A stretch of 7,151 nucleotides of DNA, from positions 1 through 7,151 of the forward strand of contig SSTA01000226.1 in NCBI GenBank assembly GCA_009469685.1, written 5' to 3'. A program made the translations under genes and the position numbers. The stretch is from Azonexaceae bacterium (lineage in GTDB: Bacteria; Pseudomonadota; Gammaproteobacteria; Burkholderiales; Rhodocyclaceae). The notes below the pieces were generated by a model. That model worked only from the letters and a program-made list of their open reading frames with translations, had not been told where the DNA came from and searched no databases. Of the stretch, positions 1 to 7,151 are shown piece by piece (positions within the stretch are counted from its first letter, which is position 1; each line of letters starts with the position of its first letter).

Positions 1-1594
1 CGTCCGCGAGGCCCTCCACGCGCTCCACGATCCACTTGAGGACGCGCATGTTCTCGCCGTAGCCGGGCCAGATGAACTTGCCGTCGTCGCCCTTGCGGAA
101 CCAGTTCACCATGAAGAGCTTGGGCGGGTAGGGGACCTTGCGCCCCATCTCGATCCAGTGGGCGAAGTAGTCGCTCATGTTGTAGCCGCAGAAGGCGAGC
201 ATCGCGAACGGGTCGCGGCGCACGACGCCCACCTGGCCCACGATGGCGGCCGTGGTCTCGGACCCCAGCGTCGCGGCCATGTACACGCCTTCGTCCCAGG
301 TGGCGGCCTCCGTCACCAGCGGCACCGTGGAGGAGCGACGGCCGCCGAAGACGAACGCGGAGATGGGCACGCCCGCAGGGTCGTCCCAGGCCGGGTCGAT
401 GGAAGGCGAGCGCGTGGCGGCGACGGTGAAGCGCGAGTTCGGGTGCGCGGCCGGCCGACCGCAGCCCGGCGTCCACTCCTTGCCCGTCCAGTCGGTGAGC
501 TTCGGCGGGGGCTCCTTCGTCATGCCCTCCCACCACACGTCGCCCTCGGGCGTGAGCGCCACGTTGGTGAAGATCGTGTCGGCCTTGATGGCCTCCATGC
601 AGTTGGGGTTGGTGTCGTAGCCGGTGCCGGGAGCCACGCCGAAGAATCCCGCCTCGGGGTTGATGGCGTGCAGGCGCCCGTCCTCGCCGGGCTTGATCCA
701 GGCGATGTCGTCGCCGATGGTGGTCACCTTCCAGCCCTTGAAGGCGGGCGGGGGGATCAGCATCGCGAAGTTGGTCTTGCCGCAGGCGGAGGGGAAGGCG
801 GCGGCGACATAAGTCTTTTCGCCCTCGGGGGATTCGACGCCGAGGATGAGCATGTGTTCGGCCAGCCAACCCTGGTCGCGCGCCATGGTGGAGGCGATGC
901 GCAGGGCGAAACACTTCTTGCCCAGCAGGGCATTGCCGCCATAGCCGGAACCGTAGGACCAGATTTCGCGGGTTTCGGGGTAGTGGACGATGTACTTGGT
1001 GGTCGGATTGCACGGCCACCGGGTGTCCTTCTGGCCCGGTTCCAGCGGAGCGCCGACGGAGTGGACGCAGGGAACGAATTCGCCCTCGGTGCCCAGCACG
1101 TCATGGACGGCCTTGCCCATGCGGGTCATGGTCCGCATATTGACGACCACATAGGCGGAGTCGGAAATCTCGACGCCGATGTGGGCGATGGGGGAACCGA
1201 GGGGGCCCATGGAGAAGGGAATGACGTACAGAGTGCGGCCCTTCATGCAGCCCCTGAACAGGCCGCCAAGGGTATCGCGCATCTTGGCCGGGTCTTCCCA
1301 GTTGTTGGTCGGGCCGGCGTCTTCCTTCTTCTCGGAGCAGATGTAGGTACGGTCCTCGACGCGGGCGACATCGGAAGGGTCGGAGAAGGCCAGGAAGGAA
1401 TTGGGACGCTTCTCGGGGTTGAGCTTGATGAGGGTGCCGGCTTCTACCATTTCGGCGCACAAGCGGTCATACTCCTCCTGCGAACCGTCAGCCCAGTAGA
1501 TGCGGTCCGGCTGGGTCAGCGCGGCGATTTCCGCGACCCACTTCTTGAGGCCTTCGTGTTTGACGTAATCGGGAGCGTTAAGCGGTGCGGTCAT
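1..1594 (-). CDS. pckG: Phosphoenolpyruvate carboxykinase (GTP), 3' end cut off by the window edge
   Basis: This cytosolic enzyme converts oxaloacetate plus GTP to phosphoenolpyruvate, CO2 and GDP, the entry step of gluconeogenesis from TCA-cycle carbon. The frame is open from the ATG at 1594-1592 to the window edge, giving 531 residues of a family that usually has about 600-620, so roughly 80 C-terminal residues lie outside. GTP-type hallmarks are visible: the P-loop FPSACGKTN (267-275) with the hyper-reactive Cys271, the metal-binding segment TIGDDIAW (292-299), [16 protein letters not shown] (220-235), PNSRFT (385-390), [11 protein letters not shown] (417-427) and [13 protein letters not shown] (468-480). 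The ATP-type enzyme lacks this set. The start follows a weak purine-rich AGAGAGAG stretch and agrees with the family N-terminus. The gene is divergent from maeB. Oddly, codon use changes sharply near residue 262: 46 of 262 codons end in A or T before it, against 7 of 269 after it. Identity is near certain; the integrity of the reading as one natural gene is less so. Confidence 0.96.
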   Translation of the reverse strand, partial: MTAPLNAPDYVKHEGLKKWVAEIAALTQPDRIYWADGSQEEYDRLCAEMVEAGTLIKLNPEKRPNSFLAFSDPSDVARVEDRTYICSEKKEDAGPTNNWEDPAKMRDTLGGLFRGCMKGRTLYVIPFSMGPLGSPIAHIGVEISDSAYVVVNMRTMTRMGKAVHDVLGTEGEFVPCVHSVGAPLEPGQKDTRWPCNPTTKYIVHYPETREIWSYGSGYGGNALLGKKCFALRIASTMARDQGWLAEHMLILGVESPEGEKTYVAAAFPSACGKTNFAMLIPPPAFKGWKVTTIGDDIAWIKPGEDGRLHAINPEAGFFGVAPGTGYDTNPNCMEAIKADTIFTNVALTPEGDVWWEGMTKEPPPKLTDWTGKEWTPGCGRPAAHPNSRFTVAATRSPSIDPAWDDPAGVPISAFVFGGRRSSTVPLVTEAATWDEGVYMAATLGSETTAAIVGQVGVVRRDPFAMLAFCGYNMSDYFAHWIEMGRKVPYPPKLFMVNWFRKGDDGKFIWPGYGENMRVLKWIVERVEGLAD

Positions 1595-1702
1595 GGCGAT
1601 GTCTCTCTCTAAGTTTCTGACAGTGCAGGGTTTTACGCCAGTCGCCGGGGGCTGCCACCAAGACCTGGTTCGGCGCTGCGGCCGACGGCTGGGAAGCCGA
1701 TA

Positions 1703-1711
1703 ATTATGCCA
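1703..1711 (-). promoter_or_regulatory. Candidate extended -10 promoter element for pckG
   Basis: Read on the minus strand, the bases are TGGCATAAT: a TGn extension followed by CATAAT, which matches five of six positions of the sigma-70 -10 consensus. No good -35 lies at the usual spacing, which is tolerated for extended -10 promoters. A start near 1696 would give a leader of about 100 nt. That leader holds a small CGGCT/AGCCG hairpin (tetraloop TCCC) near its 5' end. This is a motif match only. Confidence 0.35.
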
Positions 1712-1770
1712 CCACCCCCGGGAATCCGCTACTTGACCGGAGGGGCTAAGTGATATCCGAGGGGTGATAT

Positions 1771-1800
1771 TTCACAATCGCGGTGCTAGTATATACCGTG
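1771..1800 (+). promoter_or_regulatory. Candidate sigma-70 promoter region for maeB
   Basis: TTCACA at 1771-1776 matches five of six bases of the -35 consensus. The AT-rich stretch TAGTATATA (1787-1795) supplies possible -10 elements, including TGC plus TAGTAT as an extended -10. The spacing between the best -35 and the best -10 is not ideal, so the exact start is uncertain. The -35 candidate overlaps the upstream copy of the TTTCACAAT repeat, and the perfect palindrome lies just downstream. This is the usual arrangement for a repressible promoter. Confidence 0.35.
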
Positions 1801-1813
1801 ATTCGAAACGTGT

Positions 1814-1828
1814 TTTCACAATGTGAAA
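1814..1828. promoter_or_regulatory. Perfect palindrome, candidate operator of maeB
   Basis: The 15-bp sequence TTTCACA-A-TGTGAAA has two perfect 7-bp arms around one central base and ends just before the maeB ribosome binding site (AAGGAG, 1831-1836). A second copy of TTTCACAAT lies at 1770-1778, with its start 44 bp upstream, close to four helical turns. That copy is itself inside GTGA-TATT-TCAC (1765-1776 region), and GTGATAT occurs again at 1750-1756. The pattern suggests a dimeric repressor binding cooperatively between promoter and start codon. The regulator family cannot be named from the sequence. Confidence 0.5.
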
Positions 1829-1841
1829 TAAAGGAGACGCC

Positions 1842-4121
<2,280 letters not shown>

Positions 4122-4171
4122 TAAGCCTTTATATCAACATTTACTTGTAGAGCTATGTTTTAGTGGATTTT

Positions 4172-4201
4172 TTAACGCTTCTTGCTAGACTGGGATAAAA
4201 T
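4172..4201 (+). promoter_or_regulatory. Candidate sigma-70 promoter of pbpG
   Basis: TTAACG (4172-4177, four of six bases of the -35) and TAAAAT (4196-4201, five of six of the -10) are separated by 18 bp. They lie in an AT-rich island: the 60 bases from 4141 are about one third G+C, in a window of about 60%. Nothing resembling a terminator follows maeB, so read-through from maeB could also contribute. The prediction is by motif only. Confidence 0.4.
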
Positions 4202-4227
4202 CGGGTCTGTACAGCAGGAGGTAGTCA

Positions 4228-5187
4228 ATGATGCGCAAATTCAAGCGGGCAGTCCTGGTCGGTACCCTTGTCGGGATCGGCCTCAGCGGACAGGCTCAGG
4301 CGGCGAAAAAGCCGGTCGAGACCAGCCAGAAGAAAGTTGTGGTCAAGAAGGCGGGGGCGCCGGTCGCAGTCGCCGAGCGCAAATCCCTCCGGCGTGTGGC
4401 CCTGAGCGAAGCGGAGGCAGGTCGCCTTGCCCTGTATTCGGCTTCGGCCCTGGTGCTCGATCAGGCGACGGGCCTGCCCATCGTCGAAAAGAATCCCGGG
4501 TCTGTCACGCCCATCGCATCGATTTCCAAACTGATGACCGCCATGGTCGTTCTCGACGCCGGTCTCGACATGCAGGAAGTCATCGCCATCGGCGACGAGG
4601 ATGTCGATAGCCTGAAGGGAACCCGCTCGCGCCTCCCGGTCGGAACGACCATGACCCGCGAAACGGCAATGCTGCTCGCCCTGATGTCGTCGGAAAACCG
4701 CGCTGCCCATGCCCTGGGGCGGAATTATCCGGGGGGGCTGCCGGCTTTTGTCACCGCCATGAACCGGAAAGCCCGCGAGCTTGGCATGACGAGCTCACGC
4801 TTCGAAGAACCGACAGGGCTGTCGAGCAATAATGTTTCCACCGCCTACGATCTGGCCCGTATGGTCGCCGCTGCGGCCCAGTATCCTGAAATCCGGGCTT
4901 TTTCGACCACTGCCGAGGCGCGCGTCGACCTCAACGGTCGGCAAAGGGATTTCGGCAATACCAATGCCCTGGTCAAGAACGATCACTGGGATATCGCGGT
5001 CTCCAAGACCGGCTACATCTCCGAGGCCGGCCGCTGTCTGGTGATGCAGGCTAAGGTTGCCGCCCGTTCCGTTGTCATCGTCCTGCTGGATTCCGTCGGT
5101 AAAATGACCCGGGTGGGCGACGCCAACCGGATCAAGCGTTGGATGGAGAGCAGTCGCACACCGGCCCACCCGTCCAAACTGGCGTAA
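4228..5187 (+). CDS. pbpG: Periplasmic D-alanyl-D-alanine endopeptidase, PBP7 type (serine peptidase S11)
   Basis: This low-molecular-weight penicillin-binding protein is expected to cut D-Ala-meso-DAP cross-bridges in murein in the periplasm. It has 319 residues, close to the usual length of PbpG (about 310). A signal peptide is clear: basic MMRKFKR, a hydrophobic stretch, then AQA with cleavage expected after residue 25. The three penicillin-binding motifs are intact and in order: SISK (98-101, nucleophile Ser98 and Lys101), SEN (155-157) and KTG (260-262). There is no long C-terminal beta domain or amphipathic anchor like that of DacA-type carboxypeptidases, which favours the PBP7 endopeptidase group. 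A Lys/Val-rich linker occupies residues 27-52. A strong AGGAGGT (4216-4222) lies 5 nt before the first ATG and 8 nt before the second (4231), so either may be used. The gene follows maeB after 106 bp and ends before a bidirectional terminator. A DacA-like carboxypeptidase activity cannot be excluded. Confidence 0.92.
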   Translation: MMRKFKRAVLVGTLVGIGLSGQAQAAKKPVETSQKKVVVKKAGAPVAVAERKSLRRVALSEAEAGRLALYSASALVLDQATGLPIVEKNPGSVTPIASISKLMTAMVVLDAGLDMQEVIAIGDEDVDSLKGTRSRLPVGTTMTRETAMLLALMSSENRAAHALGRNYPGGLPAFVTAMNRKARELGMTSSRFEEPTGLSSNNVSTAYDLARMVAAAAQYPEIRAFSTTAEARVDLNGRQRDFGNTNALVKNDHWDIAVSKTGYISEAGRCLVMQAKVAARSVVIVLLDSVGKMTRVGDANRIKRWMESSRTPAHPSKLA

Positions 5188-5271
5188 AGGCCGGTCTTAG
5201 CAGGACCTGGGTCGGGCGATTCGCTTAGCGACGCGCGGACTGACACCGCGGAGAGTTTCGTTCAGCGTCCC

Positions 5272-5335
5272 TGGCCTTCCTCTCGCTCAACCCTCAGACT
5301 CGCTGCGGGGGGCTCGCGGGAGAGCTCCAAGGCCA
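5272..5335. repeat. Imperfect long inverted repeat in the convergent spacer
   Basis: The outer arms TGGCCTT (5272-5278) and AAGGCCA (5329-5335) are perfect complements. Inside them CTCTCGC (5280-5286) faces GCGGGAGAG (5316-5324) as an imperfect inner stem. No open reading frame of note covers it. It could be an extra 3' hairpin of the pbpG transcript, a dispersed repeat of the REP kind, or a small structured RNA. Only the symmetry is seen. Confidence 0.35.
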
Positions 5336-5354
5336 TATTCTTCGCAAGCAAATG

Positions 5355-5381
5355 AAAACGCCTCGCTGGGCGAGGCGTTTT
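5355..5381. terminator. Bidirectional intrinsic terminator between pbpG and the PEP-CTERM gene
   Basis: AAAACGCCTCGC (5355-5366) and GCGAGGCGTTTT (5370-5381) form a perfect 12-bp stem closed by the 3-nt loop TGG. The G+C-rich core is flanked by A4 on one side and T4 on the other, so transcripts from either strand end in a hairpin followed by U residues. It sits between two convergent genes, 167 bp after the pbpG stop and 49 bp after the stop of the minus-strand gene. Confidence 0.92.
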
Positions 5382-5430
5382 CGGCAGGAGCAGACGACGA
5401 ACGGGCAGATTCCTGCGCGTTCCTAGTCGG

Positions 5431-6585
5431 TCATTGGCTCTTGCGTTGGGCGCGCACCGCGAACAGTCCCAGAAGGCTGAGCCCGAGCAGGGAGAGTATG
5501 GACGGTTCGGGGATTTCAGGGGCGGACAGGGACTGGCTGAACAGCTGCTCGTAGCCGTTGTTTTCCTGGCCGAATTCGTAAGTGATATGAATCTTGGTCC
5601 AGCCCTTGGAGGCGTCCATCACCGCGTCGGAGATTTCCTGATTGAAGACGGCGAAGGAGGCTTGGTTGGCGCCCAGATTCTGATTGAGGTCGTGGGCATC
5701 CGCCGGGTCATCGCCGGTACAGGGGCCGAAGTGGAGGAACTGGGGAACCCCGGGGGCTGCCTGCCGTGCGCAGATGGTGCCATGGACATAGGTCCAGCGC
5801 GGATCGCAGGAGTCGCCGACGCCAGGGTCGCCGCCCAACGGGCAGAGGGCGCCGGGGCTGGCGGTCGGGTCGGGGGCGCCAAAAGCCGCGGAGAGATTCT
5901 TTCCCGTCGGATCGCCAGGAACCATGCCCGAGAGGTAGAAGTCCTTGGTCGTCCCGTCGTCTTTTTCCAGCGTCACCTTGGCCCAGGCCAGGAGGTCGAT
6001 CCCGGAGAGTCCGTCGTTACCGGTCTCATTGAGATTGAAGAACACCGCGAACTGATTGCCGCCGAGGGTGCCGCGGACTGCCGAGGTCAGGGCGTCCCAG
6101 GACCCGGCGCGATCCCAGGATCCGCCATTGGATGAGTCGGCGAGATCGACCGTAGACGGATCGCAGTTCAGCTTCTTGCAGTTCTTGTCGGTATCGAAGA
6201 CATCGAAGAAGGTCGTCGAGAACGAGGTGAAACCGCCGCCGGCGTTGGGGGTCGCGAAGGAGTTGTCCATCCCCAGGGCGTTTTGCGTGACGTCCTGGCC
6301 GCTGGCACCAGTTCCGTACACGATGTAGTTGGGCTCCTTGATTTCACCGGGGGCCGATTTCACGTAGAACGGATCGCCCGGGTTGGGATTCGCTGCATTG
6401 CCGGTCGCCGCAAAATTGAGCAGGGCAAGGGAAAATACCGAGAAATCCCCGAACTGCAGGCAGTTCTTGCCCGGAGTCAAGCCGCAATCCGGATTGGGGA
6501 GGTAAGTCAGGGCTGACGCGCTGGGAGATGCTGCCAAGCCCAGGATCAGCGAAAAGGCTGCAAGGACTTTCGAGAGGATGGCCAT
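5431..6585 (-). CDS. Secreted PEP-CTERM sorting-domain protein, cysteine-rich, function unknown
   Basis: The 384-residue product carries an N-terminal signal peptide (basic-hydrophobic start, cleavage expected after SASA near residue 25). It ends in a classic PEP-CTERM tail: Pro-Glu-Pro at 359-361, a hydrophobic helix at about 363-377 (ILSLLGLSLLGLFAV) and a basic end RAQRK. Such tails are recognised by an exosortase (EpsH/XrtA family) in the inner membrane, and the proteins are generally linked to exopolysaccharide production and export across the envelope; no exosortase gene is in this window. The mature part has no domain I recognise. It is rich in Gly, Asp, Asn and aromatic residues. It contains eight cysteines (34, 42, 136, 141, 248, 260, 272, 289), an even number that suggests disulfides outside the cytoplasm. 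The start follows a weak AGCGAG at 7-nt spacing. A near-consensus sigma-54 promoter lies about 35 nt upstream, which supports both the start and regulated expression. Confidence 0.9.
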   Translation of the reverse strand: MAILSKVLAAFSLILGLAASPSASALTYLPNPDCGLTPGKNCLQFGDFSVFSLALLNFAATGNAANPNPGDPFYVKSAPGEIKEPNYIVYGTGASGQDVTQNALGMDNSFATPNAGGGFTSFSTTFFDVFDTDKNCKKLNCDPSTVDLADSSNGGSWDRAGSWDALTSAVRGTLGGNQFAVFFNLNETGNDGLSGIDLLAWAKVTLEKDDGTTKDFYLSGMVPGDPTGKNLSAAFGAPDPTASPGALCPLGGDPGVGDSCDPRWTYVHGTICARQAAPGVPQFLHFGPCTGDDPADAHDLNQNLGANQASFAVFNQEISDAVMDASKGWTKIHITYEFGQENNGYEQLFSQSLSAPEIPEPSILSLLGLSLLGLFAVRAQRKSQ

Positions 6586-6631
6586 GATGAGACTCGCTAA
6601 AAAAGGTTATTCGCCTACGCCTAAGGTAATA

Positions 6632-6648
6632 GGCATGACCCGTGCCAG
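6632..6648 (-). promoter_or_regulatory. Sigma-54 (RpoN) -24/-12 promoter of the PEP-CTERM gene
   Basis: On the minus strand the bases read CTGGCACGGGTCATGCC, against the consensus YTGGCACGRNNNTTGCW. The -24 block TGGCACG is perfect. The essential GG and GC doublets are ten bases apart, as required, and the only departures are in the -12 block (ATGC for TTGC, then C for W). Transcription would start near 6621, leaving a leader of about 35 nt before the ATG at 6585. Sigma-54 control through the PrsK/PrsR two-component system is known for PEP-CTERM genes in exosortase-bearing bacteria. Confidence 0.8.
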
Positions 6649-6683
6649 AAAAAATATTGGCTTTATAATCAGTTTGTTGGTCA

Positions 6684-6728
6684 TGTCGCCGCGTCCAGAA
6701 GAGGGCGGCGGGGTAAGAATCGGCGACA
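6684..6728. promoter_or_regulatory. Wide perfect dyad upstream of the sigma-54 promoter, possible activator site
   Basis: TGTCGCCG (6684-6691) and CGGCGACA (6721-6728) are perfect 8-bp inverted copies separated by 29 bp. They lie about 63-107 bp upstream of the predicted sigma-54 start, roughly the zone where enhancer-binding activators bind. The spacing is wider than a single dimer site, so two half-sites, or a hairpin at the 3' end of the upstream transcript, are alternatives. The role is inferred from position only. Confidence 0.35.
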
Positions 6729-6777
6729 CCGGGCCAGAGGACCTGATCGGGCCCCCCAATGCTGGAGTGGCTTTTGC

Positions 6778-6799
6778 GCGCCTTCCCGGGAGGAGGCGC
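6778..6799 (-). terminator. G+C-rich hairpin after the partial gene, possible weak terminator
   Basis: GCGCCT (6778-6783) and AGGCGC (6794-6799) pair perfectly around a 10-nt loop that contains CCCGGG. On the minus strand it begins 8 nt after the stop codon of the partial gene. No U-tract follows, so it is not a canonical intrinsic terminator; it may protect the 3' end or assist Rho-dependent stopping. Confidence 0.3.
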
Positions 6800-6807
6800 C
6801 GGATGCT

Positions 6808-7151
6808 TCAGGGGCGCTTGGCGGGAGACGATCCGGCAGCGAAATCGTAGGTCCAGCGCACCGGAAACCGTGCGGAACCCAGGCTCAGGGCGAGCTTGCC
6901 GGTTTCCTCCGTGGGAATGGCAAAGGAAAAGCAGAGTGCGGCGCGGGCGCCAGTGGTCGAAAATTCGACTTCGGACTGCGATGGCCGCTTGAACGCCAGG
7001 GTTGCCCCGTTCTTCAGTTCGATCTTGACGGAGCGTTCGCTGGTCAGGCTGTCGGTGCTGACGAAGGCGCAGGCGTTGGACCAGCTGCCCAAGGCCAGGA
7101 TGGGATGCAGCGTCGTATCGGCCGGGCGCCCGGCGGGGGCGCGGACCGCCA
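6808..7151 (-). CDS. C-terminal part of an unrecognised protein, cut by the window edge
   Basis: The frame is open from the window edge to TGA at 6810-6808, giving about 113 residues, and no ATG occurs in it. A TTG at 7092 has no ribosome binding site before it, so the gene almost certainly begins beyond the window. Codon use is that of a genuine gene, with mostly G or C in third positions and a mix of GAA and GAG like maeB. The visible part is soluble in character. It alternates short polar and hydrophobic stretches (RSVKIELKNGATLAFK, RAALCFSFAIP, GKLALSLGSARFPVRWTYDF), suggesting a beta-rich fold. It has two cysteines and no membrane segment, and ends in a polar SSPAKRP tail. I do not recognise the family. 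It lies upstream of the PEP-CTERM gene on the same strand, but the 222-bp gap with its own sigma-54 promoter argues for separate transcription. Confidence 0.7.
   Translation of the reverse strand, partial: AVRAPAGRPADTTLHPILALGSWSNACAFVSTDSLTSERSVKIELKNGATLAFKRPSQSEVEFSTTGARAALCFSFAIPTEETGKLALSLGSARFPVRWTYDFAAGSSPAKRP

Noticed and set aside
158..1612. 484-residue plus-strand open frame opposite pckG
   Set aside because: It lies antisense to a clear GTP-PEPCK. Its Gly/Ala/His/Arg-rich sequence is what high third-position G+C produces on the opposite strand. It has no ribosome binding site or recognisable motif.
4146..4163. Stretch containing TAGAGCTATGTTTTAG, reminiscent of the start of type II CRISPR repeats and tracrRNA
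   Set aside because: Only short pieces match, in rearranged order, and they occur once in an AT-rich gap. There are no spaced repeats and no cas genes in the window.
5434..6135. 233-residue plus-strand open frame opposite the PEP-CTERM gene
   Set aside because: It is antisense to a gene with an intact signal peptide and PEP-CTERM tail, and its Gly/Glu/Val-rich content lacks domain features. The terminator and sigma-54 promoter both fit the minus-strand gene.
6612..6634. Tandem TAGGCG pair and a GCCTA/TAGGC inverted repeat around the predicted sigma-54 start
   Set aside because: The arms are only 5-6 bp and overlap the promoter and leader. This level of symmetry is expected by chance, and no further copies were seen nearby.
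7090..7092. TTG as the start codon of a 94-residue protein at the right edge
   Set aside because: No ribosome binding site precedes it, and the open frame continues with coding-like codons to the window edge. A truncated longer gene is the better reading.

Overview
The window comes from the chromosome of a Gram-negative proteobacterium of about 60% G+C. The best fit is a beta-proteobacterium or a related gamma-proteobacterium, possibly one that forms flocs or exopolysaccharide. Three things point this way: a GTP-dependent PEP carboxykinase next to a fused malic enzyme/phosphotransacetylase-like protein, a PBP7-type endopeptidase, and a PEP-CTERM protein behind a sigma-54 promoter. The taxonomy is inferred from gene style alone.

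Layout. Bases 1-1594 (minus strand) hold most of pckG, which runs off the left edge and lacks about its last 80 residues. A 247-bp divergent spacer (1595-1841) carries a candidate extended -10 for pckG, and a perfect palindrome with an upstream half-site repeat in front of maeB. maeB fills 1842-4121 (plus). An AT-rich 106-bp gap leads to pbpG (4228-5187, plus). The convergent spacer 5188-5430 holds an imperfect long inverted repeat and a perfect 12-bp-stem terminator that is U-tailed on both strands. A PEP-CTERM secreted protein gene lies at 5431-6585 (minus). Upstream of it are a near-consensus sigma-54 -24/-12 promoter and a wide 8-bp dyad. The right edge (6808-7151, minus) carries the 3' end of an unrecognised gene. 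No gap without a gene exceeds 300 bp.

How the genes work together. pckG and maeB sit head to head and both act on the oxaloacetate/malate to PEP/pyruvate branch point, drawing carbon out of the TCA cycle for gluconeogenesis and NADPH. pbpG (murein endopeptidase) and the PEP-CTERM gene (exported, probably sorted by an exosortase encoded elsewhere) belong to the cell envelope and matrix. They show no obvious operon link to the metabolic pair.

The most striking observations are two. First, codon usage switches abruptly inside pckG at about codon 262, next to the conserved P-loop, which points to a recombinant gene or a chimeric assembly. Second, the PEP-CTERM gene has a sigma-54 promoter with a possible enhancer dyad. 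No CRISPR array, rRNA or tRNA gene, or insertion sequence was seen. I do not see a clearly new multi-gene system in this window.
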